Positions 8,501 to 16,751 of a stretch of 64,000 nt of DNA are shown here, in pieces (position 1 is the stretch's first letter; the number at the start of each line of letters is the position of its first letter). Made by a program: the position numbers and the translations under genes. The notes beneath the pieces are model-generated. The model was not told where the DNA came from. It searched no databases and worked only from the letters and a program-made list of their open reading frames with translations. Source of the DNA: Burkholderia sp. SRS-46 (GTDB lineage: Bacteria > Pseudomonadota > Gammaproteobacteria > Burkholderiales > Burkholderiaceae); assembly GCF_004343775.1 (NCBI RefSeq), contig NZ_PTXL01000002.1, positions 62,001-126,000 on the forward strand. The letters are read 5' to 3'.

Positions 8501-9928
8501 TCAGGCCGACGCCCGCTCGATCGCCCCGATCCCGAGACGCAGCGGCCGATCGGGCCGCAGCGTGACGTTCAGCACCGGCTTCGGCGCGGCCGTCCCCGCC
8601 GGCACCGACAGCACGAAGCGCTGCAGCAGCATCGCCGCGATGACGGTCATCTCGGTCAACGCCAGATGTTGCCCGAGACACACGCGCGGCCCCGTGCCGA
8701 ACGGCATGTAGGCGCCGCGCGGCACCGCCGGCGCCTCGTCGGCGAAGCGCTCCGGCCGGAATGCGTCCGGCTCCGGAAACCAGCGCGCGTCGCGATGCAT
8801 CAGCTGGATCGGCAGCATGAACAGCGTGCGGGCCGGCAGTTGCCACGCGCCCAGTGCGATCGGCCGCGACGCGCGCCGGCTGATCAGGATCGGCGCGGCC
8901 GGATACAGGCGCATCGTTTCGTCGAGCGTTTGCGTCAGGTAGCGCAGCGCGGGCCGCGTCTCCGCCGTCGGCGCGCGACCGCCCAGCACCCGCGCCACCT
9001 CGTCGCGCGCGGCGGCCTGTGCCGCCGGATTCGACGCCATGCACCAGGTCCACCAGGTCAGCGTCGCCGCCGTCGTCTCGTGCCCGGCGATGAACGCCGT
9101 CATGCATTCGTCGTGCACCGCCTGCAGCGGCCATGCTTGCGCGTCGGCCCGGTGCAGCCGCAGCAGGCGCGACAACAGGTCGTCCGGCCAGGCGGTGTCG
9201 GGCTTGTCGAGGCGCGCGTGCAGTTGCCGGTCGATCAGGCCGTGCAGCGCCGCCTGCGCGCGCGCGTTGCCCCGCCTCCACGGCAGCCAGTCCGGCGCGC
9301 TCGCCGGCTGGTAGAACGCCGCGTTGGCCGCCGCGCTCACCGCGCGCACGGCCGCTTCGGCCATGCGCGCATCGCCGCCGATCACGTCGGAGAACATCGT
9401 CCGCACGATCACGTCCATCGCGAGCGACGTCAGCGCGCTTTCGATCGGCCAGTGCGGATCGTGCGCGGGCCACTGCGCCAGCGCATGGCCGGCCGTGGCC
9501 GCGATCGTCGGCACGAACGCCTGGACCGGCTTCGGCATGAACCCCGGCTGCAGCGCATGCCGCTTGTCGCGCCACGCGTCGCCCTCGGCGATCAGCACGC
9601 TGTGCCCGTGAACCTTGGAAAAGACGTGGATGCCGCGCTCCCAGCGGACCAGCGCATCGTGGTGCGTCACCAGCAGTTCGCGCACGAGCTGCGGATCGGT
9701 GACCACCACCGCATGCTCCGGCCACATGCGCAGATGCACGACGTCGCCGAACGCCCGTTGCCAGCCGCCGAGCGCGCCGACCAGGTCGCGCGACATGTCG
9801 CGCAGCAAACCCCAACCCGTCAGGCCGGCGCGCGGCCCCGGCGGCCACACGCCGGGCGGGTGAAGCGCGGGCGCCGGTGTGGTCGCCCCCGCGTGGAATG
9901 GACATGGAGAGGAGGATCGCGTATTCAT
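8501..9928 (-). CDS. Cytochrome P450
   Basis: A 475-residue P450. The I-helix oxygen-binding motif AGHETTAATLTWW, the K-helix ETMRLYP (ExxR) and the heme-binding loop FGTGPRVCLGQH, with the thiolate ligand at about Cys417, are all intact, so the enzyme should be active. The loop and the LYPAAPILISRRA segment resemble class I bacterial/CYP102-like fatty-acid or terpenoid hydroxylases. No ferredoxin or reductase gene is adjacent, so electrons must come from partners encoded elsewhere. The ATG at 9928 gives MNTRSSSPCPFHAG; the frame is open further upstream, but that stretch overlaps the intergenic region. It is divergent from an AraC-like regulator that probably controls it. Confidence 0.9.
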   Translation of the reverse strand: MNTRSSSPCPFHAGATTPAPALHPPGVWPPGPRAGLTGWGLLRDMSRDLVGALGGWQRAFGDVVHLRMWPEHAVVVTDPQLVRELLVTHHDALVRWERGIHVFSKVHGHSVLIAEGDAWRDKRHALQPGFMPKPVQAFVPTIAATAGHALAQWPAHDPHWPIESALTSLAMDVIVRTMFSDVIGGDARMAEAAVRAVSAAANAAFYQPASAPDWLPWRRGNARAQAALHGLIDRQLHARLDKPDTAWPDDLLSRLLRLHRADAQAWPLQAVHDECMTAFIAGHETTAATLTWWTWCMASNPAAQAAARDEVARVLGGRAPTAETRPALRYLTQTLDETMRLYPAAPILISRRASRPIALGAWQLPARTLFMLPIQLMHRDARWFPEPDAFRPERFADEAPAVPRGAYMPFGTGPRVCLGQHLALTEMTVIAAMLLQRFVLSVPAGTAAPKPVLNVTLRPDRPLRLGIGAIERASA

Positions 9929-10022
9929 GCGGCGCATTGTCCGCACGCACGCGGCGCGCGTCTTGAACGCAAACGACATCGGACGTCGACAGCCATGGGG
10001 CCCGCACCTATACTGCGCCGTC

Positions 10023-10961
10023 ATGTCATCCGCTCCGCTCACGACGTTGCCGACGTGCCCCGACCCGCTGGCGCGCGCCCCCCGCGCGCTGCATCGCGGG
10101 CAGCCCCCTCACGCGCGGCTGTATCCCGCGCCGCCCGCGCTGCAAGGCGCGGTCGTCGCGATCGTGTGCCGCAATACGCGCGGCTTCGTGCTGAACGACG
10201 CGCAGCGCCTGACGCATTGCCCGGCATCGCCGCTCGTGTCGCTGTCCTGGTATCGCAACCTCGATACCGGGCTCGTGGAGCGCACCGCCGACGGCTCGCG
10301 GTGGCAGCCGTTCGGCGCGGCGGTCATGCTGTCGGGCAGCCTGTCGACACCGCTCACGAGCTGGGCGCCGACGACGGGCAGCGGCGGCATGGTGTGCTTC
10401 TCGGCCGACGCGGCACGCGCGTTGTTCGGCGTCGACCTCGCCGCGATCCACGACCGCTTCATCGATGCATACGCAGTGCTCGGCCACGCATGGCACCCGC
10501 TGCTGGATGCGCTCGCCGATGCCGATGGCGACACGGCCGTGCTGGACGCGCTCGCGCGCCATCTCGCGCCGCGCTGGCGCGCGCTTCACGGCGGCGGCTC
10601 GAGCCTCGCGTCGCTGCGCGACGCCGGCCGCCACTGGGTTGGGCGCCTGGCATGGCAGGCGCGCGAATGGGGGCGCACCCAAGGCCCGCGTCAGGTGGAG
10701 CGCCGCATCAAGTCGTGGAGCGGCCGATCGTTGCGCGACTGGCAGGCGCTCGTCCGCGCCGAAAGCCTGTTCTTCGCCGCGCGCGAACGCTACGAAACCG
10801 GCGTGCCGTTCGACTGGGCCGGCCTCGCGCAGGATGAGGGGTTCGCCGACCAGGCGCATCTGAGCCGCGTGGCCAAGCGCATCACCGGCTTCGCGCCGAC
10901 CGAATTCGCGCAACGGTTCGCCGACGACGAGTCGTTCTGGCTCTACCGGTTGTGGGTATGA
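10023..10961 (+). CDS. AraC-family transcriptional regulator
   Basis: A 312-residue protein. The C-terminal part carries an AraC-type helix-turn-helix, FDWAGLAQDEGFADQAHLSR followed by ITGFAPTEFAQRF (~257-296). This is the second half of the usual AraC DNA-binding domain with the PxxF signature of its last helix. The N-terminal ~200 residues match no effector domain that I can name. The ATG at 10023 is about 94 bases from the divergent P450 start, so it probably regulates the P450 gene. An upstream in-frame ATG exists, but it would run into the P450 promoter region. Confidence 0.8.
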   Translation: MSSAPLTTLPTCPDPLARAPRALHRGQPPHARLYPAPPALQGAVVAIVCRNTRGFVLNDAQRLTHCPASPLVSLSWYRNLDTGLVERTADGSRWQPFGAAVMLSGSLSTPLTSWAPTTGSGGMVCFSADAARALFGVDLAAIHDRFIDAYAVLGHAWHPLLDALADADGDTAVLDALARHLAPRWRALHGGGSSLASLRDAGRHWVGRLAWQAREWGRTQGPRQVERRIKSWSGRSLRDWQALVRAESLFFAARERYETGVPFDWAGLAQDEGFADQAHLSRVAKRITGFAPTEFAQRFADDESFWLYRLWV

Positions 10962-11025
10962 AGGATCAGCGGACCTGCCGCGCCGTCATGACGGCCGGCA
11001 CGGCAAGCCCGTGCGCGGCTTCCCG

Positions 11026-11331
11026 CTAGTTCCACTTCGCGCCGAGTTGCGCGAGCCCGGCTTTGCGGAGATCCTCCGGCAGCATCACCACGCGAAACTC
11101 GCAGTCGGCATTGAACATCAGGAACCATGGCTCCGCGAGCGCCGGGATCTGCGACGGATCATTCAGGTCGACGATCACGACCGCGCCGCGCGTGCCGTTC
11201 TGCTCCGTGAAATACGCGGCCTCGGGCTTGATCTCCTCGAGTATTCGCGCCATCACTTCGCCGATGGTGCCGTCGCGCACCAGCGTGTTGAACGGTTCGT
11301 GTGGGATTCGTATGTTGAGAAGCATGCGCAT
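11026..11331 (-). CDS. Conserved small protein, unknown function (possible dimeric alpha/beta-barrel)
   Basis: A 101-residue protein starting MRMLLNIRIPHEPFNTLVR. I chose the ATG at 11331 because AAGGAGG (complement of 11338-11344) then lies at the right distance; the ATG two codons upstream would touch it. The sequence reads beta-alpha-beta: a strand (MLLNIRI), a helix (TIGEVMARILEEI), strands around AAYFTE and GAVVIVDL, then PALAEPWFLMFNADCEFRVVMLPEDL. That pattern resembles the small ferredoxin-like alpha/beta-barrel proteins, but I cannot name a family with certainty. It lies alone between the AraC gene (convergent) and the carotenoid oxygenase gene. Confidence 0.75.
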   Translation of the reverse strand: MRMLLNIRIPHEPFNTLVRDGTIGEVMARILEEIKPEAAYFTEQNGTRGAVVIVDLNDPSQIPALAEPWFLMFNADCEFRVVMLPEDLRKAGLAQLGAKWN

Positions 11332-11423
11332 GACCATCCTCCTTGGGCTCCGCCCCGCTTGGGCCCTTCAAGCATAGGTGCTGCGCGATGCCGCGCCAGT
11401 GCGCCGCTGGCGGCCGCCCTCGC

Positions 11424-12755
11424 TCAACGCACCTTCGGCACCCATGCGCCATGGAATCCCGCCGGTACGCGCCTCGGCAGGTGCACCGTCGCAACCGGCC
11501 CGCACTCGATGCAGCGTGCGTCGAGCACGACGAGGTCGCTGGTGTCGCTCGCGTGCCGATACACCCACGTCAGCACCCAGCCGTCATCCTCCTCCGCCAC
11601 GCCGGCGCGCGCGACGAACACCGGCTCGCTGTTCTGGTCGCCCGCGGGGACGTCGTAGCGCGCGATCGCTCCTTGCTCGAGATCGTAACGAACCACGCCG
11701 CGCATTTCGGCATTCGACGGCTGTTCGACCGCGTAGCAATACCGGTACGCGCGGCCCGTGCGCGCCTCGTTGATGCGCGGCAGTTCGACGCCTGACTCCC
11801 CGATCGGCGATTCCGTGACCGTCCCGCCGGCGGGATCGATCACGTAACGCCACAGCACCGCCACCGGGTTGTCGGCGAACGTCCCGCGCCGCTCGCCCAG
11901 CCGCAGGAACCACGGGTAGCGAACCACGTCCAGCACGATCGCGCCGTCGTCGCGGTCGTATGCGTTCGCCACGTGCTGGATGAAGCACGGCGCGATGTCG
12001 AACCAGCGCGCCGCGCCGCCGTGACGCGGCAGCACGCCGATCCGCGCGCGGCGTTCGTCGTGCCAGCGCAGCGGCATCCGGTGGCCGTCGGCGAGCATCG
12101 AGAAGTCGTATCCGACGTTGAGGTCGAACAGGATGCTGCGGGTGGCGGTGATCGCCATGTCGTGCATCATCGACGGCGCGGGCAGGTCGAGCGCGACGTC
12201 GACGGTCTGCACGCCTTGCGCGTCGAGCACGCCGTAGCGCAGCCACGGCGCCTGCCAGCCGGCGCGAAACAGCACGAGTTCGCCGGTGTGCGGATCGACC
12301 TTCGGATGCGCGGTCATGCCGCCGCCGAGCCCCGTATGCCGCGCCGGGCGATCGAACCCATCGAGCGCCCCGACGACCGCGAGCGGCGCCCCGTCTTCGG
12401 CCAGCGCCAGCAACGCCCCCGCGTGCAGCAGCACGTTCACGTTCGGGTTGGTGTCGGGCAGCGACGCCGCGTGCTGCGGCGCGTACACGTCCGCCCAGCG
12501 CCGCGTGCGCGCCCAGCGGTTCCGGTAGCCCGTCACGCGGCCGTCCTCGAACGACAGCGCGTGCAGCATCGCGTCTTCGGGCCACCACGACAGCACGTCG
12601 TTGCCGACGAAGCGGCCGCGCAACGGATTGGGGCCGTTGCGCAGCAGCATGCCGTTCAGCTCGCGCGGCACGCATCCGGTGACGCGCAGGTCGACGAGAT
12701 CCACCTCGTCCGCGACCGGCGCGATCGCACCGCTGTTCAGATCGAACGGGGTCAT
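11424..12755 (-). CDS. Carotenoid oxygenase (RPE65/CCD family)
   Basis: A 443-residue seven-bladed propeller dioxygenase. The four iron-binding histidines of the family can be placed at His150 (MTAHPKVD), His198 (MMHDMAI), His261 (FIQHVANAY) and His435 (PAGFHGAW near the C-terminus). The N-terminal RNGPNPL block of the family is also present. These enzymes cleave carbon-carbon double bonds in carotenoids, apocarotenoids, stilbenes or lignin-derived compounds. No carotenoid biosynthesis gene lies in the window, so a plant- or lignin-derived substrate is as likely as a carotenoid. The start lies 4 bases after the DUF2239 stop codon, so the two are cotranscribed. Confidence 0.9.
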   Translation of the reverse strand: MTPFDLNSGAIAPVADEVDLVDLRVTGCVPRELNGMLLRNGPNPLRGRFVGNDVLSWWPEDAMLHALSFEDGRVTGYRNRWARTRRWADVYAPQHAASLPDTNPNVNVLLHAGALLALAEDGAPLAVVGALDGFDRPARHTGLGGGMTAHPKVDPHTGELVLFRAGWQAPWLRYGVLDAQGVQTVDVALDLPAPSMMHDMAITATRSILFDLNVGYDFSMLADGHRMPLRWHDERRARIGVLPRHGGAARWFDIAPCFIQHVANAYDRDDGAIVLDVVRYPWFLRLGERRGTFADNPVAVLWRYVIDPAGGTVTESPIGESGVELPRINEARTGRAYRYCYAVEQPSNAEMRGVVRYDLEQGAIARYDVPAGDQNSEPVFVARAGVAEEDDGWVLTWVYRHASDTSDLVVLDARCIECGPVATVHLPRRVPAGFHGAWVPKVR

Positions 12756-12759
12756 GCCG

Positions 12760-13392
12760 TCAGGCTCCGGCGGACGGTTCGGCCGCCGGCATCGGCGGAA
12801 TCTCGCCGAGCGCGAGTCCGAGCGCGTGGTCGCGCACGTCGCCGGGCCACGTCGCGATCAGCTCGCCCATGCGCGCGCGGTCGCCCGCATACAGCGCACG
12901 CACGGCTTCCTCGAAGCCGGGCAGATCGCCCGCGATGGCCGACATGAAGTGATACGCGCGATCCCGCGCCGCGCGACGCTGGTCTTCGGTCGCACGCGCG
13001 CGCCGCGCTTCGTCGACCAGCTTGCGCAACGCGACGGACGCCCCGCCCGGCTGCGCGCCGAGCCATTCCCAATGACGCGGCAGCAACGTGACTTCGCGCG
13101 ACACCACGCCGAGTTTCGGACGCCCGCGGCCGCGCGGCTCGTCGGCGCGCGCGTCGTCGTCATGCGCCTGCTCCGGTGCGTCGCCAGCGGTCGGGGCGTA
13201 GCGGGCCAGGACTTCGTCGTCCGAGCCGCGGAGATCGAGGTCGATCGAGCGCCCGGTGCTGTCGTCGAAAATCAGCACCGCGCCTGCCGCGTTGGCGTCG
13301 AACGCGCGCCGCATCGTGAGCGCCACCGTCGACAGCGGCCCGGTGGCCAGCCGCCGGTGGCCTTCGAACGCCGTGTAGGAACTGGAAATCAT
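12760..13392 (-). CDS. DUF2239 family protein, probable ribbon-helix-helix DNA-binding regulator
   Basis: A 210-residue protein starting MISSSYTAFEGHRRLATGP, the characteristic opening of DUF2239 proteins; the GGAGA ribosome site is just upstream. Residues ~5-65 form a compact beta-rich domain and ~72-90 are an acidic then Gly/Arg-rich linker. Residues 91-131 read like a ribbon-helix-helix: strand VSREVTLLP, helix RHWEWLGAQ, a GGAS turn, then helix VALRKLVDEARRARA. The C-terminal part is helical. The family has no established function; DNA binding is my inference from this pattern. The gene is first in an operon with the carotenoid oxygenase and has two palindromes on its promoter side. Confidence 0.78.
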   Translation of the reverse strand: MISSSYTAFEGHRRLATGPLSTVALTMRRAFDANAAGAVLIFDDSTGRSIDLDLRGSDDEVLARYAPTAGDAPEQAHDDDARADEPRGRGRPKLGVVSREVTLLPRHWEWLGAQPGGASVALRKLVDEARRARATEDQRRAARDRAYHFMSAIAGDLPGFEEAVRALYAGDRARMGELIATWPGDVRDHALGLALGEIPPMPAAEPSAGA

Positions 13393-13428
13393 GAAGGTCT
13401 CCCTCTCAGTGAAGAATGCGATGGACGT

Positions 13429-13448
13429 ATTTATACCCGGGTGTAAAT
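13429..13448. promoter_or_regulatory. Palindromic operator 1 upstream of DUF2239/carotenoid oxygenase operon
   Basis: ATTTATACCC / GGGTGTAAAT form a 20-bp inverted repeat with one mismatched pair, 37 bases from the DUF2239 start codon. AT-rich flanks contrast with the local GC-rich sequence. It probably overlaps the operon's promoter. Confidence 0.65.
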
Positions 13449-13456
13449 GCGCCGTC

Positions 13457-13476
13457 AATATTATCCGGGTATAAAT
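13457..13476. promoter_or_regulatory. Palindromic operator 2 (one strong half-site)
   Basis: The right half, CCGGGTATAAAT (13465-13476), is the exact reverse complement of the left arm of operator 1 (13429-13440). The left half is degenerate, matching about 6 of 10 positions. Centres of the two sites are 28 bases apart, a spacing that suits cooperative binding of a dimer pair. Confidence 0.6.
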
Positions 13477-13689
13477 CGGATTGCCCGATCCACGCGGCGC
13501 AGGCATGATGTGGCCCGAACCGACAGGCTTGCGCGGCGTGCCGCCACGGGCGCACGCCGCGCGGGCGGATCGAGCGCAGCCCGACCCGCCCGACGCCGCC
13601 GCCACCCATGCCGCCCTTGCCGCCCCCGATCGCCGATGCGGCGCTCGCGCGGCGGAATCGATCCATCCGGCTGTCACGTCAGCTTGCCC

Positions 13690-14574
13690 ATGTCCTTACG
13701 CGCATTCAGAACACTGGTCGCCATCGCCCGCTACGGCACTTTCGCCCGGGCCGGCGAAGCCATCGGGCTCACGCAGTCGGCGGTGAGCCTGCAGATCAAG
13801 ACGCTCGAAAGCGAATTCAGCGTGCAACTGTTCGACCGCTCGCGCCGGCAGCCCGCGCTGACCGAGGCGGGCCGCATCCTGGTCGCGCAGGCCGAGCAGG
13901 TGCTCGCGATGGTCGACCGGATTCCCGATGCGCTCAGCGACGAAAAGAAGCTGGTCGGCCGCTTGCGGATCGGCGCGATCCAGACCGCGCTCGCCGGCCC
14001 GCTGCCCGACGCGCTGCTCGCGTTGCGCGATGCGCATCCGTCGTTGCGCGTGCACGTTGCCGCCGGAATGTCGGCGGAACTCGCGCAACGCGTCGCCGCC
14101 GGCGAGCTCGACGCCGCGATCACGACCCGCCCCGTGAAGCCGCATCCGACCGAACTGACCTGGACCACGCTCTACGAGGATCGCTTCTGGCTGCTCGCGC
14201 CGCCGCAGTACGCGGAACGCGATGCCGGCACGCTGCTGGAGGAGCTGCCGTTCATCCGCTTCGACGCGCAGGCCTGGGCCGGCCGGATGATCGCCGCGGA
14301 ACTGCGCCGCCTCGGCGTGCGGGTGCGCGAGGAAATGGTGCTGGACAGCACCGAGACGATCGTCCGGATGGTCGCGCGCGGCCTCGGCGCGGCGATCGTC
14401 GCACTGTCCGACTCGACGCTCACCCGGCTGCCGCCGGTGGCCCGCCTGCCGTTCGGCGAGCCGCAGATGGGCCGCGCCGTCGTGCTGCTCGAACACCAGT
14501 CTCGGCCGGCCGAGCGTTTCGCGCACGCGCTCGCCACCGAGGTGATCGCGTCATCAATGAGAATTTCTCATTGA
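13690..14574 (+). CDS. LysR-family transcriptional regulator
   Basis: A 294-residue LysR protein starting MSLRAFRTLVAIARYGTFARAGE, with the helix-turn-helix at ~1-60 (IGLTQSAVSLQIKTLESEF) and a standard effector-binding domain ending near residue 285. It is followed by the AEC transporter gene in the same direction, with 143 bases between. It is divergent from the DUF2239 operon, with ~297 bases between, so it could act on either. A near-perfect palindrome overlaps its own last codons (14554-14574) ahead of the transporter gene, which favours the transporter as target. Confidence 0.9.
   Translation: MSLRAFRTLVAIARYGTFARAGEAIGLTQSAVSLQIKTLESEFSVQLFDRSRRQPALTEAGRILVAQAEQVLAMVDRIPDALSDEKKLVGRLRIGAIQTALAGPLPDALLALRDAHPSLRVHVAAGMSAELAQRVAAGELDAAITTRPVKPHPTELTWTTLYEDRFWLLAPPQYAERDAGTLLEELPFIRFDAQAWAGRMIAAELRRLGVRVREEMVLDSTETIVRMVARGLGAAIVALSDSTLTRLPPVARLPFGEPQMGRAVVLLEHQSRPAERFAHALATEVIASSMRISH
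14554..14574. promoter_or_regulatory. 21-bp palindrome overlapping the LysR stop codon
   Basis: TCAATGAGAA and TTCTCATTGA flank a single central base. The site spans the last six codons and the TGA of the LysR gene. The inner ATGAGAA..TTCTCAT fits the T-N11-A dyad that LysR proteins recognise. No T-tract follows, so it is not a terminator. Confidence 0.6.
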
Positions 14575-14581
14575 ACACACG

Positions 14582-14596
14582 ATAATTAACAATTAT
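14582..14596. promoter_or_regulatory. AT-rich dyad upstream of AEC transporter
   Basis: ATAATT-AAC-AATTAT, 8 bases beyond the 21-bp palindrome. It may be a second regulator contact or part of the promoter for the gene at 14718. The surrounding 60 bases are clearly AT-richer than the genes on either side. Confidence 0.4.
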
Positions 14597-14717
14597 TCCT
14601 GTTGTCATGACGTGTTAACTTGGCGGCGTCGTCACTCGTTCGATCGCTCGCCGCCATGCCGCACACCGCCCACCTTTTCGCCTTGCCCAGTCGCGTGGCT
14701 GCTCCGCGCGCACGGCC

Positions 14718-15650
14718 ATGATCCCGGCCATCCTGCTCGCGCTGGCGCCGGTCGCGCTGCTGGTCGCGCTCGGCCACGGGCTGCGGCGCTCGGGCTTCGT
14801 CGCCGACGTGTTCTGGCCGCAAGCCGAACGCCTTTGCTACTACGTGCTGCTGCCCGCGCTGTTCGCGCACGGGCTCGCGAGCGCCCGGCTGCAATCGCTG
14901 GCCGTGCTGCCGCTCGCGGGCGCGCTGGTGGGCGCCACCGTCGCCGTCGCCGCGGTGCTGTTGCTGGTGCGCCCGTTCGTGCGCGTGGATGGCGCCGGCT
15001 TCACGTCGGTGTTCCAGGGCGCGGTGCGCTTCAACAACTACGTCGGCACATCGCTCGCGGCCGGCCTGTTCGGCGCCGACGGCATCGCGCTGTCGGCCGT
15101 ATGCGTGGCCGCGATCGTGCCGACCGTCAACCTGATGTGCGTGCTGGTGTTCGCCCGCTACGGCTCGACGCGGCTGGGCGCCGCCGCGCTCGCGCGCCAG
15201 ATCGTGTCGAATCCGCTGGTGGTCGCATGTGCGCTCGGCATCGCGATGCAGGCCGGCGGCGTCACGTTCCCGGCCGCCGTCGAACCGGCGGTGCGCGCGC
15301 TCGGTGCCGCATCGATGCCGCTCGGGCTGCTGTGCGTCGGCGCCGCGTTGAAATTCGACGCCGCGCGCGCCTGGATGCAGCCGGTGTGCGTCGCGTCGGC
15401 GTTCAAGTTCCTCGCGATGCCGCTGCTCACGCTCGTCGCGGCGCGCGCGTTCGGCTTGAGCGACGCGGCGCTGACGGTCGCGCTGCTGTTCCAGGCGCTG
15501 CCGACCTCGTCGGCGTCGTACATCATGGCGCGCCAGCTCGGCGGCGATGCGGCGCTGATGGCCGGCATCACCGCGTTCCAGACGCTGCTCGCGACGATCG
15601 CGATGCCGATCGTGATGACCACGCTCGTCGCGGCGTCGACGGTCCGCTGA
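14718..15650 (+). CDS. AEC-family transporter (auxin efflux carrier-like)
   Basis: A 310-residue protein with about ten membrane helices in two five-helix halves, the organisation of the AEC/MdcF family. Recognisable blocks are VFQGAVRFNNYVGTSLAAGLFG (residues ~97-118) after the first half and LLFQALPTSSASYIMARQLGGD (~257-278) in the second. Bacterial members move small organic acids such as malonate or malate. It starts with ATGATCCCGGCC and lies downstream of a LysR gene that probably regulates it. The substrate is not determinable from sequence. Confidence 0.85.
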   Translation: MIPAILLALAPVALLVALGHGLRRSGFVADVFWPQAERLCYYVLLPALFAHGLASARLQSLAVLPLAGALVGATVAVAAVLLLVRPFVRVDGAGFTSVFQGAVRFNNYVGTSLAAGLFGADGIALSAVCVAAIVPTVNLMCVLVFARYGSTRLGAAALARQIVSNPLVVACALGIAMQAGGVTFPAAVEPAVRALGAASMPLGLLCVGAALKFDAARAWMQPVCVASAFKFLAMPLLTLVAARAFGLSDAALTVALLFQALPTSSASYIMARQLGGDAALMAGITAFQTLLATIAMPIVMTTLVAASTVR

Positions 15651-15761
15651 TGCCGCCCGGAGCAATCGCCTGATTCCCGAACCCTGCCGACGGCCGCGCG
15701 CTGCACGCAACGGCGCGCTTCGTCGGGCAACCCGCCTTTCCGCCTCACCGTTGCCGAAATC

Positions 15762-16694
15762 ATGAATGCTCCCGCCATGCCGGCCGCCACGGCCAAAGCA
15801 CCGTCGCACGCCGCGCTCTACGTCAAGCTCACGCTGGTCGCCCTGTTCTGGGGCGGCACCTTCATCGCGGGCCGCGTGCTCGCCGGTGCGCTGCCGCCGA
15901 CCACCGCCGCGACCGGACGCTTCGCGATTGCCGCGTTGCTGCTCGTGGGCCTCACATGGAAAGTCGAAGGCGGCCTGCCGAGGTTGAGCCGCCGGCAACT
16001 GCTCGCGACCTTCGCGCTCGGCGCGACCGGCATCTTCCTCTACAACATCAGCTTCTTCGCGGCGCTCGCGCGCATGCCGGCCGGGCGCACCGCGCTGTTC
16101 GTCGCGCTGAACCCGGTGGCGACGGCGCTGCTGCTGTCCGTCGCGTTCCGCGAGCGGCTGTCGCCCACCCGCTGGGCAGGCATCGCGCTGGCGCTGTTAG
16201 GCGCGCTGGTCGTGATCAGCCGCGGCGAGTTGCTCGCCGCCCTCACCGACCTGCGCGGCACGTTCGGCGACGGCGAACGAACCATGCTGTGCGCGGTCGC
16301 CAGCTGGGCCGCCTACACGGTGATCGGCCGCTACGCGCTCGAAGGGCTGTCGCCGCTCGCGTCGACCACCTGCGCGGCGCTGTGGGGGCTCGCGCTGCTG
16401 CTCGTCGCGAGCCTGTTCGACCCGCACGCGAGCACCGGTTTCCACCTGACCTGGCAGGCGGCCGCGTCGATGGCGTACCTCGGCGCGATCGGCACGGTGG
16501 TCGCCTTCGTCTGGTATTCGCAGGGCATCCGCGAACTGGGGCCGGCCCGCACCGCGGTGTTCACGAACCTGGTGCCGGTGTTCGGCGTGCTGCTGTCGAT
16601 CTGCCTGCTCGGTGAAACGCTCACGCGGTCGATGGTGGCCGGCGGCGCACTCGTGATCGCCGGCGTGATGCTGACGAATCGCGTCGGCCGCTGA
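15762..16694 (+). CDS. EamA-family (DMT superfamily) transporter
   Basis: A 310-residue inner-membrane protein with ten predicted helices in two EamA repeats. The first repeat opens with LFWGGTFIAGRVLAGALPP, and the second is followed by GPARTAVFTNLVPVFGVLLS, the conserved ninth-helix motif of the drug/metabolite transporters. Proteins of this group usually export amino acids or metabolites. It is 111 bases after the AEC gene, close enough for readthrough, but a separate promoter is possible. The gene is convergent with the DUF4180 gene. Confidence 0.88.
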   Translation: MNAPAMPAATAKAPSHAALYVKLTLVALFWGGTFIAGRVLAGALPPTTAATGRFAIAALLLVGLTWKVEGGLPRLSRRQLLATFALGATGIFLYNISFFAALARMPAGRTALFVALNPVATALLLSVAFRERLSPTRWAGIALALLGALVVISRGELLAALTDLRGTFGDGERTMLCAVASWAAYTVIGRYALEGLSPLASTTCAALWGLALLLVASLFDPHASTGFHLTWQAAASMAYLGAIGTVVAFVWYSQGIRELGPARTAVFTNLVPVFGVLLSICLLGETLTRSMVAGGALVIAGVMLTNRVGR

Positions 16695-16751
16695 CGCGCG
16701 GCCGACGCACGCGCCCCGTTGCGGGCCGCGTGTCGTGTCACGTTTCGCGCG

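Noticed and set aside
7659-10007. A 782-codon minus-strand ORF covering the P450 and LuxR genes.
   Set aside because: Out-of-frame reading through two well-supported genes of opposite direction; the heme-binding and helix-turn-helix motifs lie in other frames.
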